Notes under the pieces: model-generated | Databases searched by the model: none | Told to the model about the DNA's origin: nothing | What the model saw: only the letters and a program-made list of their open reading frames with translations | Program-made: the position numbers and the translations under genes | Part shown: in pieces, positions 1 through 8,568 of the stretch | Numbering within the stretch: position 1 is the first letter of the stretch | Layout of the letters: each line of letters begins with the position of its first letter | Source of the DNA: Providencia rettgeri | Lineage (GTDB): Bacteria > Pseudomonadota > Gammaproteobacteria > Enterobacterales > Enterobacteriaceae | Assembly (NCBI RefSeq): GCF_023205015.1 | Contig: NZ_CP096258.1 | Coordinates: 2,480,001 to 2,544,000, forward strand | Direction of reading: 5' to 3' | Length of the DNA stretch: 64,000 bases

Positions 1-227
1 TTGGGTTTTGCCCCTTTAGGTAGCCCTCTGTGCTTTTGCCAATGACGGATATACCCCCCAAACCAAGAGCGGTATAATAACCAATGATGAAAGCGTGGAG
101 ATGAACGAGAAAAGCACCATGCCGCCAGCAATAAGAAAGGCGTAGTCGGCAAAACCGGCAGAACGACGCCGGCAAATGCCAGCGCAACAGCTAACCACCC
201 AATAACAATGAGGAACAATTTTTTCAA
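1..227 (-). CDS. ybaN: YbaN-family (DUF454) inner-membrane protein, 3' part missing
   Basis: Reading the minus strand from a TTG at 227 gives a protein beginning KKLFLIVIGWLAV, followed by VLPVLPTTPF and a region rich in W, F and R (AAWCFSRSSPRFH). This is the typical start of YbaN/DUF454, a small inner-membrane protein of unknown function. The TTG is preceded by AGGAGG at a 7-base spacing, and no ATG in this frame gives a better start. About 75 codons are visible; the gene runs off the left edge. A different frame at 16-198 on the same strand also reads open, but it is a shadow without a ribosome site. In E. coli ybaN lies beside apt and priC; whether that holds here is outside the window. 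Confidence 0.85.
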   Translation of the reverse strand, partial: MKKLFLIVIGWLAVALAFAGVVLPVLPTTPFLLLAAWCFSRSSPRFHHWLLYRSWFGGYIRHWQKHRGLPKGAKP

Positions 228-376
228 AATTACTCCTCCTCTCTAATAGATAAATTAAATGGTAAAAACCGCATAAAATTTGTGGTAACTCATAATAATA
301 TCAATGGTATACTCTAATGGTAAACACGCTTAATGAAAAGTCGCTTTTGCCTGTTGGAATGATTATTACTAGCAAT

Positions 377-679
377 GACTAGGGTAACTAAGCGATATCA
401 ACGCACAGACAGCTCAAAGAATGGCTCTATCAACCCATTCTAAATTATTTGAGTTGTATGAAGGCGATGAGTGAGGGCATCCCTAGGAGCATACAAAAGT
501 ATGTAACTAGGGTAACTGAACGATATCAACGCACAGACAGCTCAAAGAATGGCTCTATCAACCCATTCTAAATTATTTGAGTTGTATGAAGGCGATGAGT
601 GAGGGCATCCCTAGGAGCATACAAAAGTATGTGACTAGGGTAACTGAACGATATCAACGCACAGACAGCTCAAAGAATG
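377..679. repeat. 128-bp tandem repeat, about 2.4 copies
   Basis: Copies start at 377, 505 and 633 with a constant period of 128 bp. The third is cut at 679, just before the ypfN ribosome site. Copies differ at only a few bases (for example aagcg versus gaacg near the start, and aact versus gact at the junction). Inside each full unit, arms resembling CAGCTCAAAGAATGG and its complement form a large imperfect stem-loop, and CATAC/GTATG forms a second small one. The unit has no convincing coding content. It fills most of the ybaN-ypfN spacer (228-697), in which I see nothing else that is certain. Confidence 0.9.
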
Positions 680-697
680 ACGAATGGAAGGTAATGT

Positions 698-889
698 ATG
701 CAATGGTTAGCAGACTACTGGTGGATAATCATACTATTGTTAGTGGGGCTTATCTGGAATTCAGTCAAAGAAATGATGAAATTGGATCCCAAAAAGTTTT
801 TAGATGACAAACCAGAGATCCCCCCACATCAAGATAATAACCACCTTTGGGATGATGAAGACGATTGGCCTAAAGACAAGAAGAAATAA
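698..889 (+). CDS. ypfN: YpfN (UPF0370) small membrane protein
   Basis: A 63-residue protein with one N-terminal membrane span (about residues 6-22, WWIIILLLVGLIW) and an acidic, lysine-ended tail (DDEDDWPKDKKK). It aligns along its length with E. coli YpfN (about 66 residues), a UPF0370 inner-membrane protein of unknown function. GGAAGG at 685-690 precedes the ATG. The 3' end overlaps the convergent tmcA by 20 bp. In E. coli ypfN follows dapE; here the DNA upstream is a tandem repeat and then ybaN, so that link is lost at this locus. Confidence 0.88.
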   Translation: MQWLADYWWIIILLLVGLIWNSVKEMMKLDPKKFLDDKPEIPPHQDNNHLWDDEDDWPKDKKK

Positions 890-2894
890 CTTTTTGCTTT
901 ATCTCCGCTAACAGCGTGGGTTGGTATTGTTTTACCTGTATACCAACCTCTTCTCTTACTCGTTGTAGCCATTGCTTTTGCCCTGTTATACCAACATCTG
1001 CGCAAATCTGTGCGATGGGTTCACATGACACAAAGTGCCGTCTGAGAAGCGAAAGCCCGTTTTTTTCTTCCTTCAATAAACGCAGGATCGCACTTTCACT
1101 CGCAGAAATGGGCCGTTTAAACTCACTAAAACCGATCAGTTCTATCCAATCATCTGTCACTAGTTGCTGCTGTGGGTCCGTTTCGAACGCAAACTCTTGT
1201 AAATCACTGCGCCAATATAGGTCACGTTTTAATCGGGATTCGCCTTGTTCACAAAGTTGGTATGCACGGTTTGAAATAGGTAAAATAGCCATCGCGGTAA
1301 AACAGCCACTACTGGCTTCTTTATGCGAACCTATTCGTATTAACCGAAAGCCCGCTTTTTGCCAAAATGCGACTAAGTCTGGTGTTAATCCAAAACTAAC
1401 AGATAAAAAATCTAACCCTTGCTCTGTAGCAATTGCTTTCTGTTTTTCTAAAAGCGTTAAACCAATTTGGCGCCTACGGTAGTTCGCATCAACGGCAATA
1501 CGCATCACTCGGCGAGATAGCCATTGTGCCGCAATGGGGAAATAACTATGAGCTGCTAAAGATTGGACAACTAAATTTCCTCTTGGTCGACGAAGCCCAG
1601 CCCATATTTGCCAGCTCAATGATTCGGTTAGTTGCCCTTCATCCACCATCCATAATGCACCTAAATAAGCACAATCATGAAGCTCCGTTTTTGCTACCAT
1701 AAAATGTTGCTGCTGAGCATCCAATAGCCGTCGTAAATCTAATGGTGACGTTCGATAGTGTGCGCTCATTAATAGGCCATAAAATGCGCTTAGTTTTTCA
1801 TTATTTTCTACTAATGACGCCTGAGTTAACGCTTTATATTCAACAGTTTCAGTAATAACCGTTTGAGAGGTGGGCTCTTGCAGTAATAGAGCGCTATTAA
1901 CCCATGATTCTAAGGCGTCATTAGCCGCATAACGCATAGGGCTATCAAGTTGCAATAACCTGAAATGCGTTAGGCTTGCGCAGAATTTCAACATAAAACC
2001 ACGCCCTGTTCCCTCATAGCCATCGACTGTTGTGGTTAATAAAACACGAGGAAAATACTCGACTAGCTCTCGTAATATATAATTAGGAATAGCGGAAGCT
2101 TCATCAATGATCAGCCAATCTGCTGTTATTTTTTCATTGCTGCGGCAATAGGCTAATAAGTTATCAGGGGACCAAAAGTTAATCGATTGGCCTGCATGTC
2201 GGCTTAAAACTTCCGTCGCCACTTTGGCGGGGGCACAGCACCAACACTCTCCCCCAAATTGTTGTATTAACATGCCTGCTATTGCCGATTTTCCGCGCCC
2301 TCTTGGCGCTATTAAGCCCCAAACTCCATATTCTGCGCTTAATAATTGGCTAATTATTTGTTGTTGTTGTTTTGTTGGCTGGCCTGTAGGTGCTTGCCAT
2401 AACGGTTTGTTTTTTAGTAATGAGAAGTTAGGATTATCCCCTTGTTTATAAAATAAAATGTCGGGGGATGCTTTGAAAGTTCGTTGTAGGTGATGAACAA
2501 AATTCGGGGTCGGGATCACTCCCGATTGTTCATTCCAGCGAAGGCTGTCGACATCATTATTTGTCGCCCACTCAGATTGAGGTGCGGTGCATAATATTAA
2601 CAAACTCCCTGCTTTTAACGTGCCCGCCAGCATGGCGAGTGCTTCACTATGAAAACCTTTACGTACATCAAAGATGCCATGCAAAAATTCACGGCCCAAT
2701 AATAAATGGGCATTTTCAGGAGAAACACCGTGAGGCAAGTCTGATGAAATCGTTAGCCAGTCGCCCTCAATACTAGCTTGCAGTTGGTTGAGTTGCTGTT
2801 CCACCCACGCATCGTCGCCAGAAAGAACCATAAGACGACGCATGCCAACCAAATGCAATTGTTCGATAATAGCAGGAAGTAATTTCAACATCAT
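870..2894 (-). CDS. tmcA: tRNA(Met) cytidine acetyltransferase TmcA
   Basis: TmcA makes N4-acetylcytidine at the wobble position of elongator tRNA-Met, using acetyl-CoA and ATP. The order of parts is an N-terminal domain (RRLMVLSGDD), a Walker A loop APRGRGKSA near residue 196, Walker B WLIIDEASAIP, the motif TTTVDGYEGTGRGF, a GNAT acetyltransferase fold (RRPRGNLVVQSLAAH, then MRIAVDANYRR) and a C-terminal helical domain. Length is about 674 residues against 671 in E. coli. I chose the ATG at 2894; another ATG follows at 2891. A TTG at 2912 would overlap yeaL, and no site has a strong ribosome sequence, so coupling to yeaL translation is likely. It converges on ypfN. Confidence 0.95.
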   Translation of the reverse strand: MMLKLLPAIIEQLHLVGMRRLMVLSGDDAWVEQQLNQLQASIEGDWLTISSDLPHGVSPENAHLLLGREFLHGIFDVRKGFHSEALAMLAGTLKAGSLLILCTAPQSEWATNNDVDSLRWNEQSGVIPTPNFVHHLQRTFKASPDILFYKQGDNPNFSLLKNKPLWQAPTGQPTKQQQQIISQLLSAEYGVWGLIAPRGRGKSAIAGMLIQQFGGECWCCAPAKVATEVLSRHAGQSINFWSPDNLLAYCRSNEKITADWLIIDEASAIPNYILRELVEYFPRVLLTTTVDGYEGTGRGFMLKFCASLTHFRLLQLDSPMRYAANDALESWVNSALLLQEPTSQTVITETVEYKALTQASLVENNEKLSAFYGLLMSAHYRTSPLDLRRLLDAQQQHFMVAKTELHDCAYLGALWMVDEGQLTESLSWQIWAGLRRPRGNLVVQSLAAHSYFPIAAQWLSRRVMRIAVDANYRRRQIGLTLLEKQKAIATEQGLDFLSVSFGLTPDLVAFWQKAGFRLIRIGSHKEASSGCFTAMAILPISNRAYQLCEQGESRLKRDLYWRSDLQEFAFETDPQQQLVTDDWIELIGFSEFKRPISASESAILRLLKEEKNGLSLLRRHFVSCEPIAQICADVGITGQKQWLQRVREEVGIQVKQYQPTLLAEIKQKVISSCL

Positions 2895-2898
2895 AACG

Positions 2899-3351
2899 CT
2901 ATGATTTACCAATTAATAATGACAATATCCCCGCTGCGATTAAAGGCCCTACAGGCACACCACGGAATAAGGCAACGCCAATCACGGTTCCAACAAGTAA
3001 GCCTGCAACGGTAGACGGTTGATGGGTCATTAATGTGACGCCTCGGCTACCCAACCAGGAAACCGCGATGCCAATAACAATTGCCAAAATCGATTTCCAA
3101 TTCAAAAATGAGCTCAATACCTCACCAGCGGTTATTTTGCCGCTCGCAATTGGTGTCATAACGCCGATAGTTAAGATAAGTATGCCAATGGTTAAACCAT
3201 ATTTTTCAATCCATGGAAAATAATTATTCAATGGTGTTATTCTGACTACCAATAAAAATAGCATCGCAAGGGTGACTGTCATATTATGACTGATAATACC
3301 TAACCCAGCTAATACCAAGAGAATGATTAGTGTTGGATCAACATGACTCAT
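2899..3351 (-). CDS. yeaL: YeaL (DUF441/UPF0756) membrane protein
   Basis: A 150-residue, very hydrophobic protein with about four membrane spans and the family's conserved blocks: ISHN near residue 22, FPWIEKYGL, ILTIGVMTPIASG, FLNWKS, WLGSRGVTLM and GVALFRGVPVGPLIAAG. It matches E. coli YeaL (148 residues), whose function is unknown. An AGGGA element lies about 8 bases before the ATG. The stop is only 4 bases before the tmcA ATG, so the two form an operon. In E. coli yeaL is elsewhere on the chromosome, so its pairing with tmcA is specific to this lineage. Confidence 0.9.
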   Translation of the reverse strand: MSHVDPTLIILLVLAGLGIISHNMTVTLAMLFLLVVRITPLNNYFPWIEKYGLTIGILILTIGVMTPIASGKITAGEVLSSFLNWKSILAIVIGIAVSWLGSRGVTLMTHQPSTVAGLLVGTVIGVALFRGVPVGPLIAAGILSLLIGKS

Positions 3352-3928
3352 AGATTTGTCCCTGTAAAACGCACAATTATAATTTATTTGCAGTCAATCG
3401 ACTGACTTAAAAACATGTTATTGGCTCATTATCAAAGAAGCAAATATTAACGCCAACTCTTTTTATTTTTATAACGATATTTTTAATTAATAATAAGCCA
3501 CTATCTCTGCACAGTTAATTAACCAAAATGTGACATTCGAGCTATTTTTTATTCGCTATTTAATGCTTCTAGAAAAATAGTCTCTCAGAATATCTGACGG
3601 TGACACCCTTAATTGAATAAAAATTAACATGGTAATACGGATAATCCTGATCATCGACAAAACTTAAGCTAAATATTCGGAATATTCATCACTGTTTATT
3701 TTTTTACTTCTCCCTTTTTTTTATATTTATCATTATAAAAACCAACTTATGGTGCCTTTTGCTGAAGATAGGCCGAAATACCTTTACCGCCAGACAATCC
3801 ATCTCAATTGCGTATAATAATTACGAACAATTAATACTGAAAAATCATAACTTCGCATTATTTATAATTTTAGTGATTTCAATGGTTGTGGGACGCTTAG
3901 CGCAAGCACAATTATTAGGATTAATAAT
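3352..3928. other. Intergenic region between divergent yeaL and the PPC/ECF operon
   Basis: A 577-bp AT-rich spacer holding the promoters of both units. I see one plausible sigma-70 promoter towards the PPC gene (listed separately), no credible open reading frame and no recognisable riboswitch fold. Confidence 0.6.
3791..3818 (+). promoter_or_regulatory. Predicted sigma-70 promoter of the PPC-ECF operon
   Basis: CAGACA at 3791-3796 and a perfect TATAAT at 3813-3818 are 16 bases apart, about 110 bases before the first start codon. The -35 box is weak; the -10 box is perfect. Prediction only. Confidence 0.45.
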
Positions 3929-4354
3929 ATGAATCAACTTTTATCACCCTATTCAAACGCTCGTTTTATTGCCATCCGCTTAGTCCCTGGCGAAGATGTG
4001 ATCTTAACATTAAGACAAAAAATTGAGCAGTATGGCCTACAAGCTGCATTTATTGTCAGTAGTGTCGGCAGCTTAACTGACGTTGCTCTGCGTTTTGCAG
4101 GCCAAGAGAATACCTTTCAAATAACTGGTAAATTTGAAATTGTTTCATTCATTGGCACGTTAGATGCCCAAGGTGAACACCTGCATTTGTCTGTCTCCGA
4201 TGAACAAGGAAAAGTCCTCGGTGGCCATATGATGCCGGGTTGTACGGTTAGAACCACATTAGAGCTGGTTATTGGGGAACTTGAGAAAGTTAATTTCACT
4301 CGAGAGCCTTGCCCGTTGTCTGGTTATGAAGAGCTTATTATCACCTCTCGTTAA
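3929..4354 (+). CDS. PPC/DUF296-domain protein, first gene of ECF cassette
   Basis: The whole 141-residue protein is one PPC (DUF296) domain. Blocks include RLVPGEDV at about 17-24, a serine-valine-glycine stretch at 44-48, the pair GEHLH (82-86) and GGHMMPG (98-104). His84, His86 and His100 are placed like the metal-binding histidines of this fold; that comparison is from family knowledge and not proven here. PPC domains occur in plant AT-hook proteins and as stand-alone bacterial proteins of unknown role. It has no membrane span or signal peptide, so it should be cytoplasmic. It precedes an ECF importer by 36 bases in the same direction, so a role in handling or sensing the imported compound is my inference. 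AGGA precedes the ATG. Confidence 0.85.
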   Translation: MNQLLSPYSNARFIAIRLVPGEDVILTLRQKIEQYGLQAAFIVSSVGSLTDVALRFAGQENTFQITGKFEIVSFIGTLDAQGEHLHLSVSDEQGKVLGGHMMPGCTVRTTLELVIGELEKVNFTREPCPLSGYEELIITSR

Positions 4355-4390
4355 TTTTATTATTTTATTACTGTAAGGAATGACTTTGTC

Positions 4391-4972
4391 ATGGGTAAAA
4401 CGTCGATTATATCTAGTCGCACTTTGACTTTAATTGTGTTTTCTATTGCCATTAATATGGTCATTGGCCAATTAAGTTCGATGCTAAAACTGCCAATATT
4501 TTTAGATTCGATCGGAACATTAATTTGTGCATTATTGGCTGGCCCTTGGGTTGCGTTATTAAGTGGCTTACTCACGAATTTATTATGGGGCTTACTCAGT
4601 GGTCCAATTGCAGCTGCATTCGCACCTGTTGCGATGATGATTGGCCTGAGTGCTGGCTTATTAGCTCGTGCAGGCGGTTTTCGTACCTTACCAAGAGTGA
4701 TCTTATCCGGTGTTGTGATTACTTTTGCGTTAATGATCGTTGCCGTTCCTATTCGCACTTACTTATTTGCGGGGACAACCGGTAGCGGCGCTGATTTTTT
4801 TGTCGCATATTTCCATGCAGTTGGCGATAACTTATTAGAATCTGTGGCCATTACGGTATTAGGCGCCAATATTGCGGATAAAGTAGCCTCTGCCATTATT
4901 GCTTGGTTACTGGTTCGACAATTACCCGAACGTGTTCAACGTAATTATCCAAATATGGCGAAGGTCCGTTAA
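4391..4972 (+). CDS. ECF transporter substrate-binding (S) component
   Basis: A 193-residue membrane protein with about six spans, in keeping with the S subunit of energy-coupling-factor importers. It starts with a basic tail, then SSMLKLPIFLDSIGT and GPWVALLSGLLTNLLWGLLSGP, a glycine-rich membrane pattern common in S components. An earlier ATG at 4380 is in another frame and leads nowhere; TAAGGA precedes the chosen ATG. The T gene starts directly after its stop codon. The substrate cannot be read from the sequence: no vitamin synthesis gene or riboswitch lies nearby, and E. coli has no equivalent. Confidence 0.85.
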   Translation: MGKTSIISSRTLTLIVFSIAINMVIGQLSSMLKLPIFLDSIGTLICALLAGPWVALLSGLLTNLLWGLLSGPIAAAFAPVAMMIGLSAGLLARAGGFRTLPRVILSGVVITFALMIVAVPIRTYLFAGTTGSGADFFVAYFHAVGDNLLESVAITVLGANIADKVASAIIAWLLVRQLPERVQRNYPNMAKVR

Positions 4973-5677
4973 ATGCACCCCTTCACCTCGCTGACAATTT
5001 GGTTTTGGCTCAGTGCAAGTTCGCTTTTCTTACCGCTGAGCTGGCCATTAATTGTACTAGGTTGCAGCACTTTCACTGCTTTATTGTTTTGGCGGCCTGC
5101 GCGCTACCGTTGGAAAATAGTTGCGTGGATTATGCTTCCCATGGCGGCAGGGCTTTGGTTAATTCATGGAGGCTGGCTAGCTCAGCTCTTAACCGGGGAC
5201 ACTTTAAAAAATAGCCGCCCTGAGTTTGCGCTGGCGCTATGGTTTAAGTTATTGACAATTATTAGTGCTTCTCAACTTTGGCTGCAATATGTACCGACTG
5301 AGCGCTTTATTCGTGCTTTGTTTGCTAGCCGTTTACCTGCGAGCTTCGCTTATCTACTCGCTGGCCCATTATTACTTGCCGAACAACTTCGTCAACAATT
5401 GAGCACTATCCGTGAAGCACAAATAGCCAGAGGCGTTCCTCTTGATGGTCGCTTTTGGCAGCGTATTACATCGTTACCAGCCCTATTGTTTCCACTTGCC
5501 AGTAATACCTTGAGTGAACTGAGTATTCGTGGCGCTGCATTAGATATGCGTGGCTTTCGCTATTGCACTAAACGCACGACATTGAACCCACCGGTGGATA
5601 ACCCCCACCAAGCCTTGCTTAGGTATGGGTTAGTTTTGTTAATTATTATTGAAGGTGGTCTCTCTCTGTGGTGGTGA
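4973..5677 (+). CDS. ECF transporter transmembrane (T) component
   Basis: A 234-residue membrane protein whose C-terminal half has the two short Ala-Arg-Gly-type coupling motifs of EcfT proteins, seen as EAQIARG and LDMRGF, with LAGPLLLAEQLRQQL between membrane parts. The T subunit links the S component to the two ATPases. Its ATG directly abuts the S gene stop, and its end overlaps the GTG start of the next gene by 10 bases, a tightly coupled operon. Confidence 0.88.
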   Translation: MHPFTSLTIWFWLSASSLFLPLSWPLIVLGCSTFTALLFWRPARYRWKIVAWIMLPMAAGLWLIHGGWLAQLLTGDTLKNSRPEFALALWFKLLTIISASQLWLQYVPTERFIRALFASRLPASFAYLLAGPLLLAEQLRQQLSTIREAQIARGVPLDGRFWQRITSLPALLFPLASNTLSELSIRGAALDMRGFRYCTKRTTLNPPVDNPHQALLRYGLVLLIIIEGGLSLWW

Positions 5678-6531
5678 ATTTACAACAAATGCGCTTCATT
5701 CCGCAAGGTGCGGAGCAATCCTTATTAGGGCCGATTGACCTTCCGCTTAAAGCAGGCCAATGGCTATGTGTATTAGGTGGTAACGGCAGTGGAAAAAGCA
5801 CGTTAGCACAAATACTTGCCGGTTGGCACAATGAGCTCATCCAGGGAAAAATTGAAGGAACCGCAGAGGTATTGCAAGCACCTTTAGCTGATAACGTGGT
5901 GGTTCAGGTGTCTATTTCACGCCAACTTGTTCAGCAATCCCCCCAATTACAACTCTCAGGCTGCGCGTTTACCGTTGAACAGGAAATTGCATTCGGCCCC
6001 GAGAACCTCGGTTTAACACCCGAATAAATTAGTGAGCGAGTTGAACTAGCCATTGAACTCACATTTTGTGAGGCACTGCGAACGCGTCATCCTGCCACCT
6101 TATCCGGCGGTGAAGCACAGCGCGTTGTGTTAGCCAGTGCATTAGCGATGCAGCCTAAACTCCTTTTACTCGATGAAGCGTTTAGTCGGCTAACCCCAAG
6201 TGCAACACAACGCATTTTAGCCCAATTACAATGCTATACAGAACAAACGGGCTGCAGCATTATTTTTTTTGAACGTAACTTACTACCGGCCATCCGTTTC
6301 TGTGGCTCATTCCTTTTGCTAAGTACAGGCCAAGCCTTTCAAGAAGCTGGGAAAATGGTCGCAACAGGCAGTTTAAATGATGTTTTTCTTGATGCTATTG
6401 AAACAATCAATATGCCAGATGCATGGCGGGCGGTAGGTGAGTTGGTCAAATTAGGGCATTGGCAAGGAAATATTCCCCACGATGAAGCGCAATTGCTACA
6501 GATGTTTAAGGAGCAATATGTTACTGCTTAA
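5668..6531 (+). pseudogene. ECF ATPase 1, interrupted by an in-frame stop codon
   Basis: Starts at GTG 5668 and reads as an ABC ATPase: Walker A GGNGSGKST (about 37-45) and a Q-loop region (VQQSPQLQLSG). A TAA at 6025-6027 then replaces codon 120, in the context GLTPE-stop-ISERVELA, where a Glu or Gln would be expected. The same frame continues without any shift through signature LSGGEAQRV and Walker B LLLLDEAF to 6531. So one base change (GAA or CAA to TAA) splits a 287-codon gene. The H-loop position reads FFERN and has no histidine. Unless the stop is read through or is a sequencing error, the importer lacks this subunit. Confidence 0.88.
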
Positions 6532-7318
6532 CAATCTGAGTTATCGTTGGCCAAATTCAACTATTGATAATATACAATCTTTATCTCTGTCTATTCACCC
6601 TGGTGAATGGGTTGCTTTGGTTGGGGATAATGGTGCAGGAAAATCAACATTGTTACGCCTTTTAGCGGGGTTATTACACCCCACACAAGGCGACATTCGG
6701 CTTGATAGCCAGCCGCTTAACCTTCTCTCTTCACCACAAAGAGCCAACCATATCGGCATTTTATTCCAAGAAGCTGAGAAACAAATTTTTCATAGTCGTG
6801 TGCGTGATGAAATTGCGTTTGGCTTAAAACGCCAGAAATATCATAAACGTGATATTCAAGACCGAGTACATCAGGCACTTGAAATTTGTCATCTATCCGA
6901 CGTAGCGGATAAACACCCTTTAGATTTGCATGCAGGCCAGCGAAGGATGGTTGCTGTTGCCTGTTTAGAGGCTGTTTCCCCTAAGCTATTGCTGCTTGAT
7001 GAACCAAGCCGTGACTTTGATGCCTTTTGGATGCGAAAGTTTGAAGATTGGCTGACATTACAAAGAAAAAAAGGGGTAACTGTCGTTTCCATCAGCCACG
7101 ACCTTGATTTTGTTGCCCGCCATTTTCAGCGTGTATTGCATCTATCAAAGGGTAATCTAATTGCTGATGGTCAACCACGGGAAGTATTAGGTCATCCTGA
7201 GTTACAAGTTGAAAGCCCACTTCCCGCACCGACATTGATGTCACTTAGTCAGCAACTACAAATAAGTGCCACGGATACCGCTCTCGCTTCATGGATCACT
7301 CATTTGATCCGCCAATAG
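6518..7318 (+). CDS. ECF transporter ATPase 2
   Basis: A 266-residue ABC ATPase with Walker A GDNGAGKST, a Q-loop in GILFQEAEKQIF, Walker B KLLLLDEPSRDFD and switch histidine SISHD. The signature is LHAGQRRM in place of LSGGQ. I chose the ATG at 6518 because AAGGAG sits just before it and it overlaps the upstream gene's stop by 14 bases; an in-frame ATG at 6482 lacks such a site. It would pair with ATPase 1 in an asymmetric heterodimer under the T component. Last gene of the cassette, facing the purC terminator. Confidence 0.9.
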   Translation: MLLLNNLSYRWPNSTIDNIQSLSLSIHPGEWVALVGDNGAGKSTLLRLLAGLLHPTQGDIRLDSQPLNLLSSPQRANHIGILFQEAEKQIFHSRVRDEIAFGLKRQKYHKRDIQDRVHQALEICHLSDVADKHPLDLHAGQRRMVAVACLEAVSPKLLLLDEPSRDFDAFWMRKFEDWLTLQRKKGVTVVSISHDLDFVARHFQRVLHLSKGNLIADGQPREVLGHPELQVESPLPAPTLMSLSQQLQISATDTALASWITHLIRQ

Positions 7319-7337
7319 CCGCCTTGAGTTTATAGCT

Positions 7338-7363
7338 AAAAAAATAGCCTGCAATGCAGGCTA
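7338..7363 (-). terminator. Rho-independent terminator of purC
   Basis: A perfect stem TAGCCTGCA/TGCAGGCTA at 7345-7363 is followed, on the minus strand, by seven T residues. It lies 29 bases past the purC stop and may also serve the convergent ECF operon. Confidence 0.85.
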
Positions 7364-7391
7364 AAATTTCATTCAAATTATAGGAAATCGA

Positions 7392-8105
7392 TTAATCTAA
7401 CTGTACGCCAATACGACGAGCGACTTCTTCGTAAGCCTCAATTAAGCCGCCAAGGCTCTGACGAAAACGGTCTTTATCCATTTTATTTAGCGTTTCTTTG
7501 TCCCATAAACGGCTACCGTCTGGGGAAAATTCATCGCCTAATACCACTTGGCCTTTATACAAGCCAAACTCCAGTTTAAAATCGACTAAGATTAACCCTG
7601 CATCAGCAAAAATTTTACTGAGCACTTCATTGGCTTTGTAGCTTAGCTCACGCATTTTTGCCAAGTTTTCTTTACTCACCCAGCCAAATGTCTCACAGTA
7701 CGATTCATTCACCATCGGGTCATGTTTGGCATCGTCCTTTAAAAATAAGTCGAATAGTGGCGGATTTAATTCCATGCCCTCTTCAACACCTAAGCGTTTT
7801 ACCAGTGAACCTGCTGCACGGTTACGGATCACACACTCAACCGGCACCATATCTAACTTTTTCACCAGAGCTTCTGTGTCAGACAACAATGCTTCCATTT
7901 GCGTTGGAATACCGGCGGCTTCTAATTTACTCATAATGAAATGATTAAATTTGTTATTTACCATACCTTTACGGTCAAACTGCTCGATACGTTCACCATC
8001 GAGTGCTGATGTATCATTACGGAACTCCAGAACCAGTAGATCAGGATCCTCTGTGGTATAGACTGTTTTTGCCTTACCACGATACAACTCAGCTTTCTTT
8101 TGCAT
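7392..8105 (-). CDS. purC: Phosphoribosylaminoimidazole-succinocarboxamide synthase
   Basis: PurC (SAICAR synthase) joins aspartate to CAIR with ATP in purine synthesis. The 237-residue protein has the same length as E. coli PurC and follows it closely from QKKAELYRGKAKTVY to ARRIGVQLD, including FRNDTSA, IRNRAAGSLVKR and DEFSPDGSRLWD. I start it at the ATG at 8105, which has GGAG 7 bases before it; a GTG three codons upstream is less likely. The operator-like PurR box at 8326-8341 lies in its long leader. Confidence 0.97.
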   Translation of the reverse strand: MQKKAELYRGKAKTVYTTEDPDLLVLEFRNDTSALDGERIEQFDRKGMVNNKFNHFIMSKLEAAGIPTQMEALLSDTEALVKKLDMVPVECVIRNRAAGSLVKRLGVEEGMELNPPLFDLFLKDDAKHDPMVNESYCETFGWVSKENLAKMRELSYKANEVLSKIFADAGLILVDFKLEFGLYKGQVVLGDEFSPDGSRLWDKETLNKMDKDRFRQSLGGLIEAYEEVARRIGVQLD

Positions 8106-8325
8106 CTTACACACTCCAGAGATGTGATTAAACTAAACAAAATCAACCTGCACAGCAGATTCAGATAAGTAACAGAAGAACAAAAACCAGCCAAATGGCC
8201 TATTCATTGTTAATTTTCTGCTCTGTTTCAGTCAGTTACTGAAAATCACCATGCGAAACGCTAACTCGCTGATATTCAATATTTTATAATTCACTGCTAA
8301 TCATGATAATAAAATTCCCGAGCAG

Positions 8326-8341
8326 ACGCAAACGATTACTT
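8326..8341 (-). promoter_or_regulatory. PurR operator ahead of purC
   Basis: ACGCAAACGATTACTT agrees at every fixed position with the known PurR consensus ANGCAANCGNTTNCNT. It lies about 220 bases before purC, so the leader must be long or the promoter nearby. Confidence 0.7.
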
Positions 8342-8568
8342 AACCATAAACACTGATTTTTTGTCCATTTGTTTTAGGTGGAAATATGAAAAATAAAATT
8401 AGCCTACCAGAGAAGGAAAATTCAAATTGATGAAATGCTATTTAATAACTAATTAAGTATATAGATTACGAGTAGCATGAAATAAACAAAATACAGAGCT
8501 GATAACCACCAGCCTATGCGTATGAAACTTAATATCTTTACCCTAATACAACCCCATCCAATTTAAAT

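Noticed and set aside
577..807. 76-codon plus-strand frame across the 128-bp repeat and ypfN
   Set aside because: It is formed by the repeat and overlaps the well-supported ypfN in another frame.
8386..8427. 13-codon frame with AGGTGG before its ATG between purC and bamC
   Set aside because: Too short, no leader-peptide pattern.
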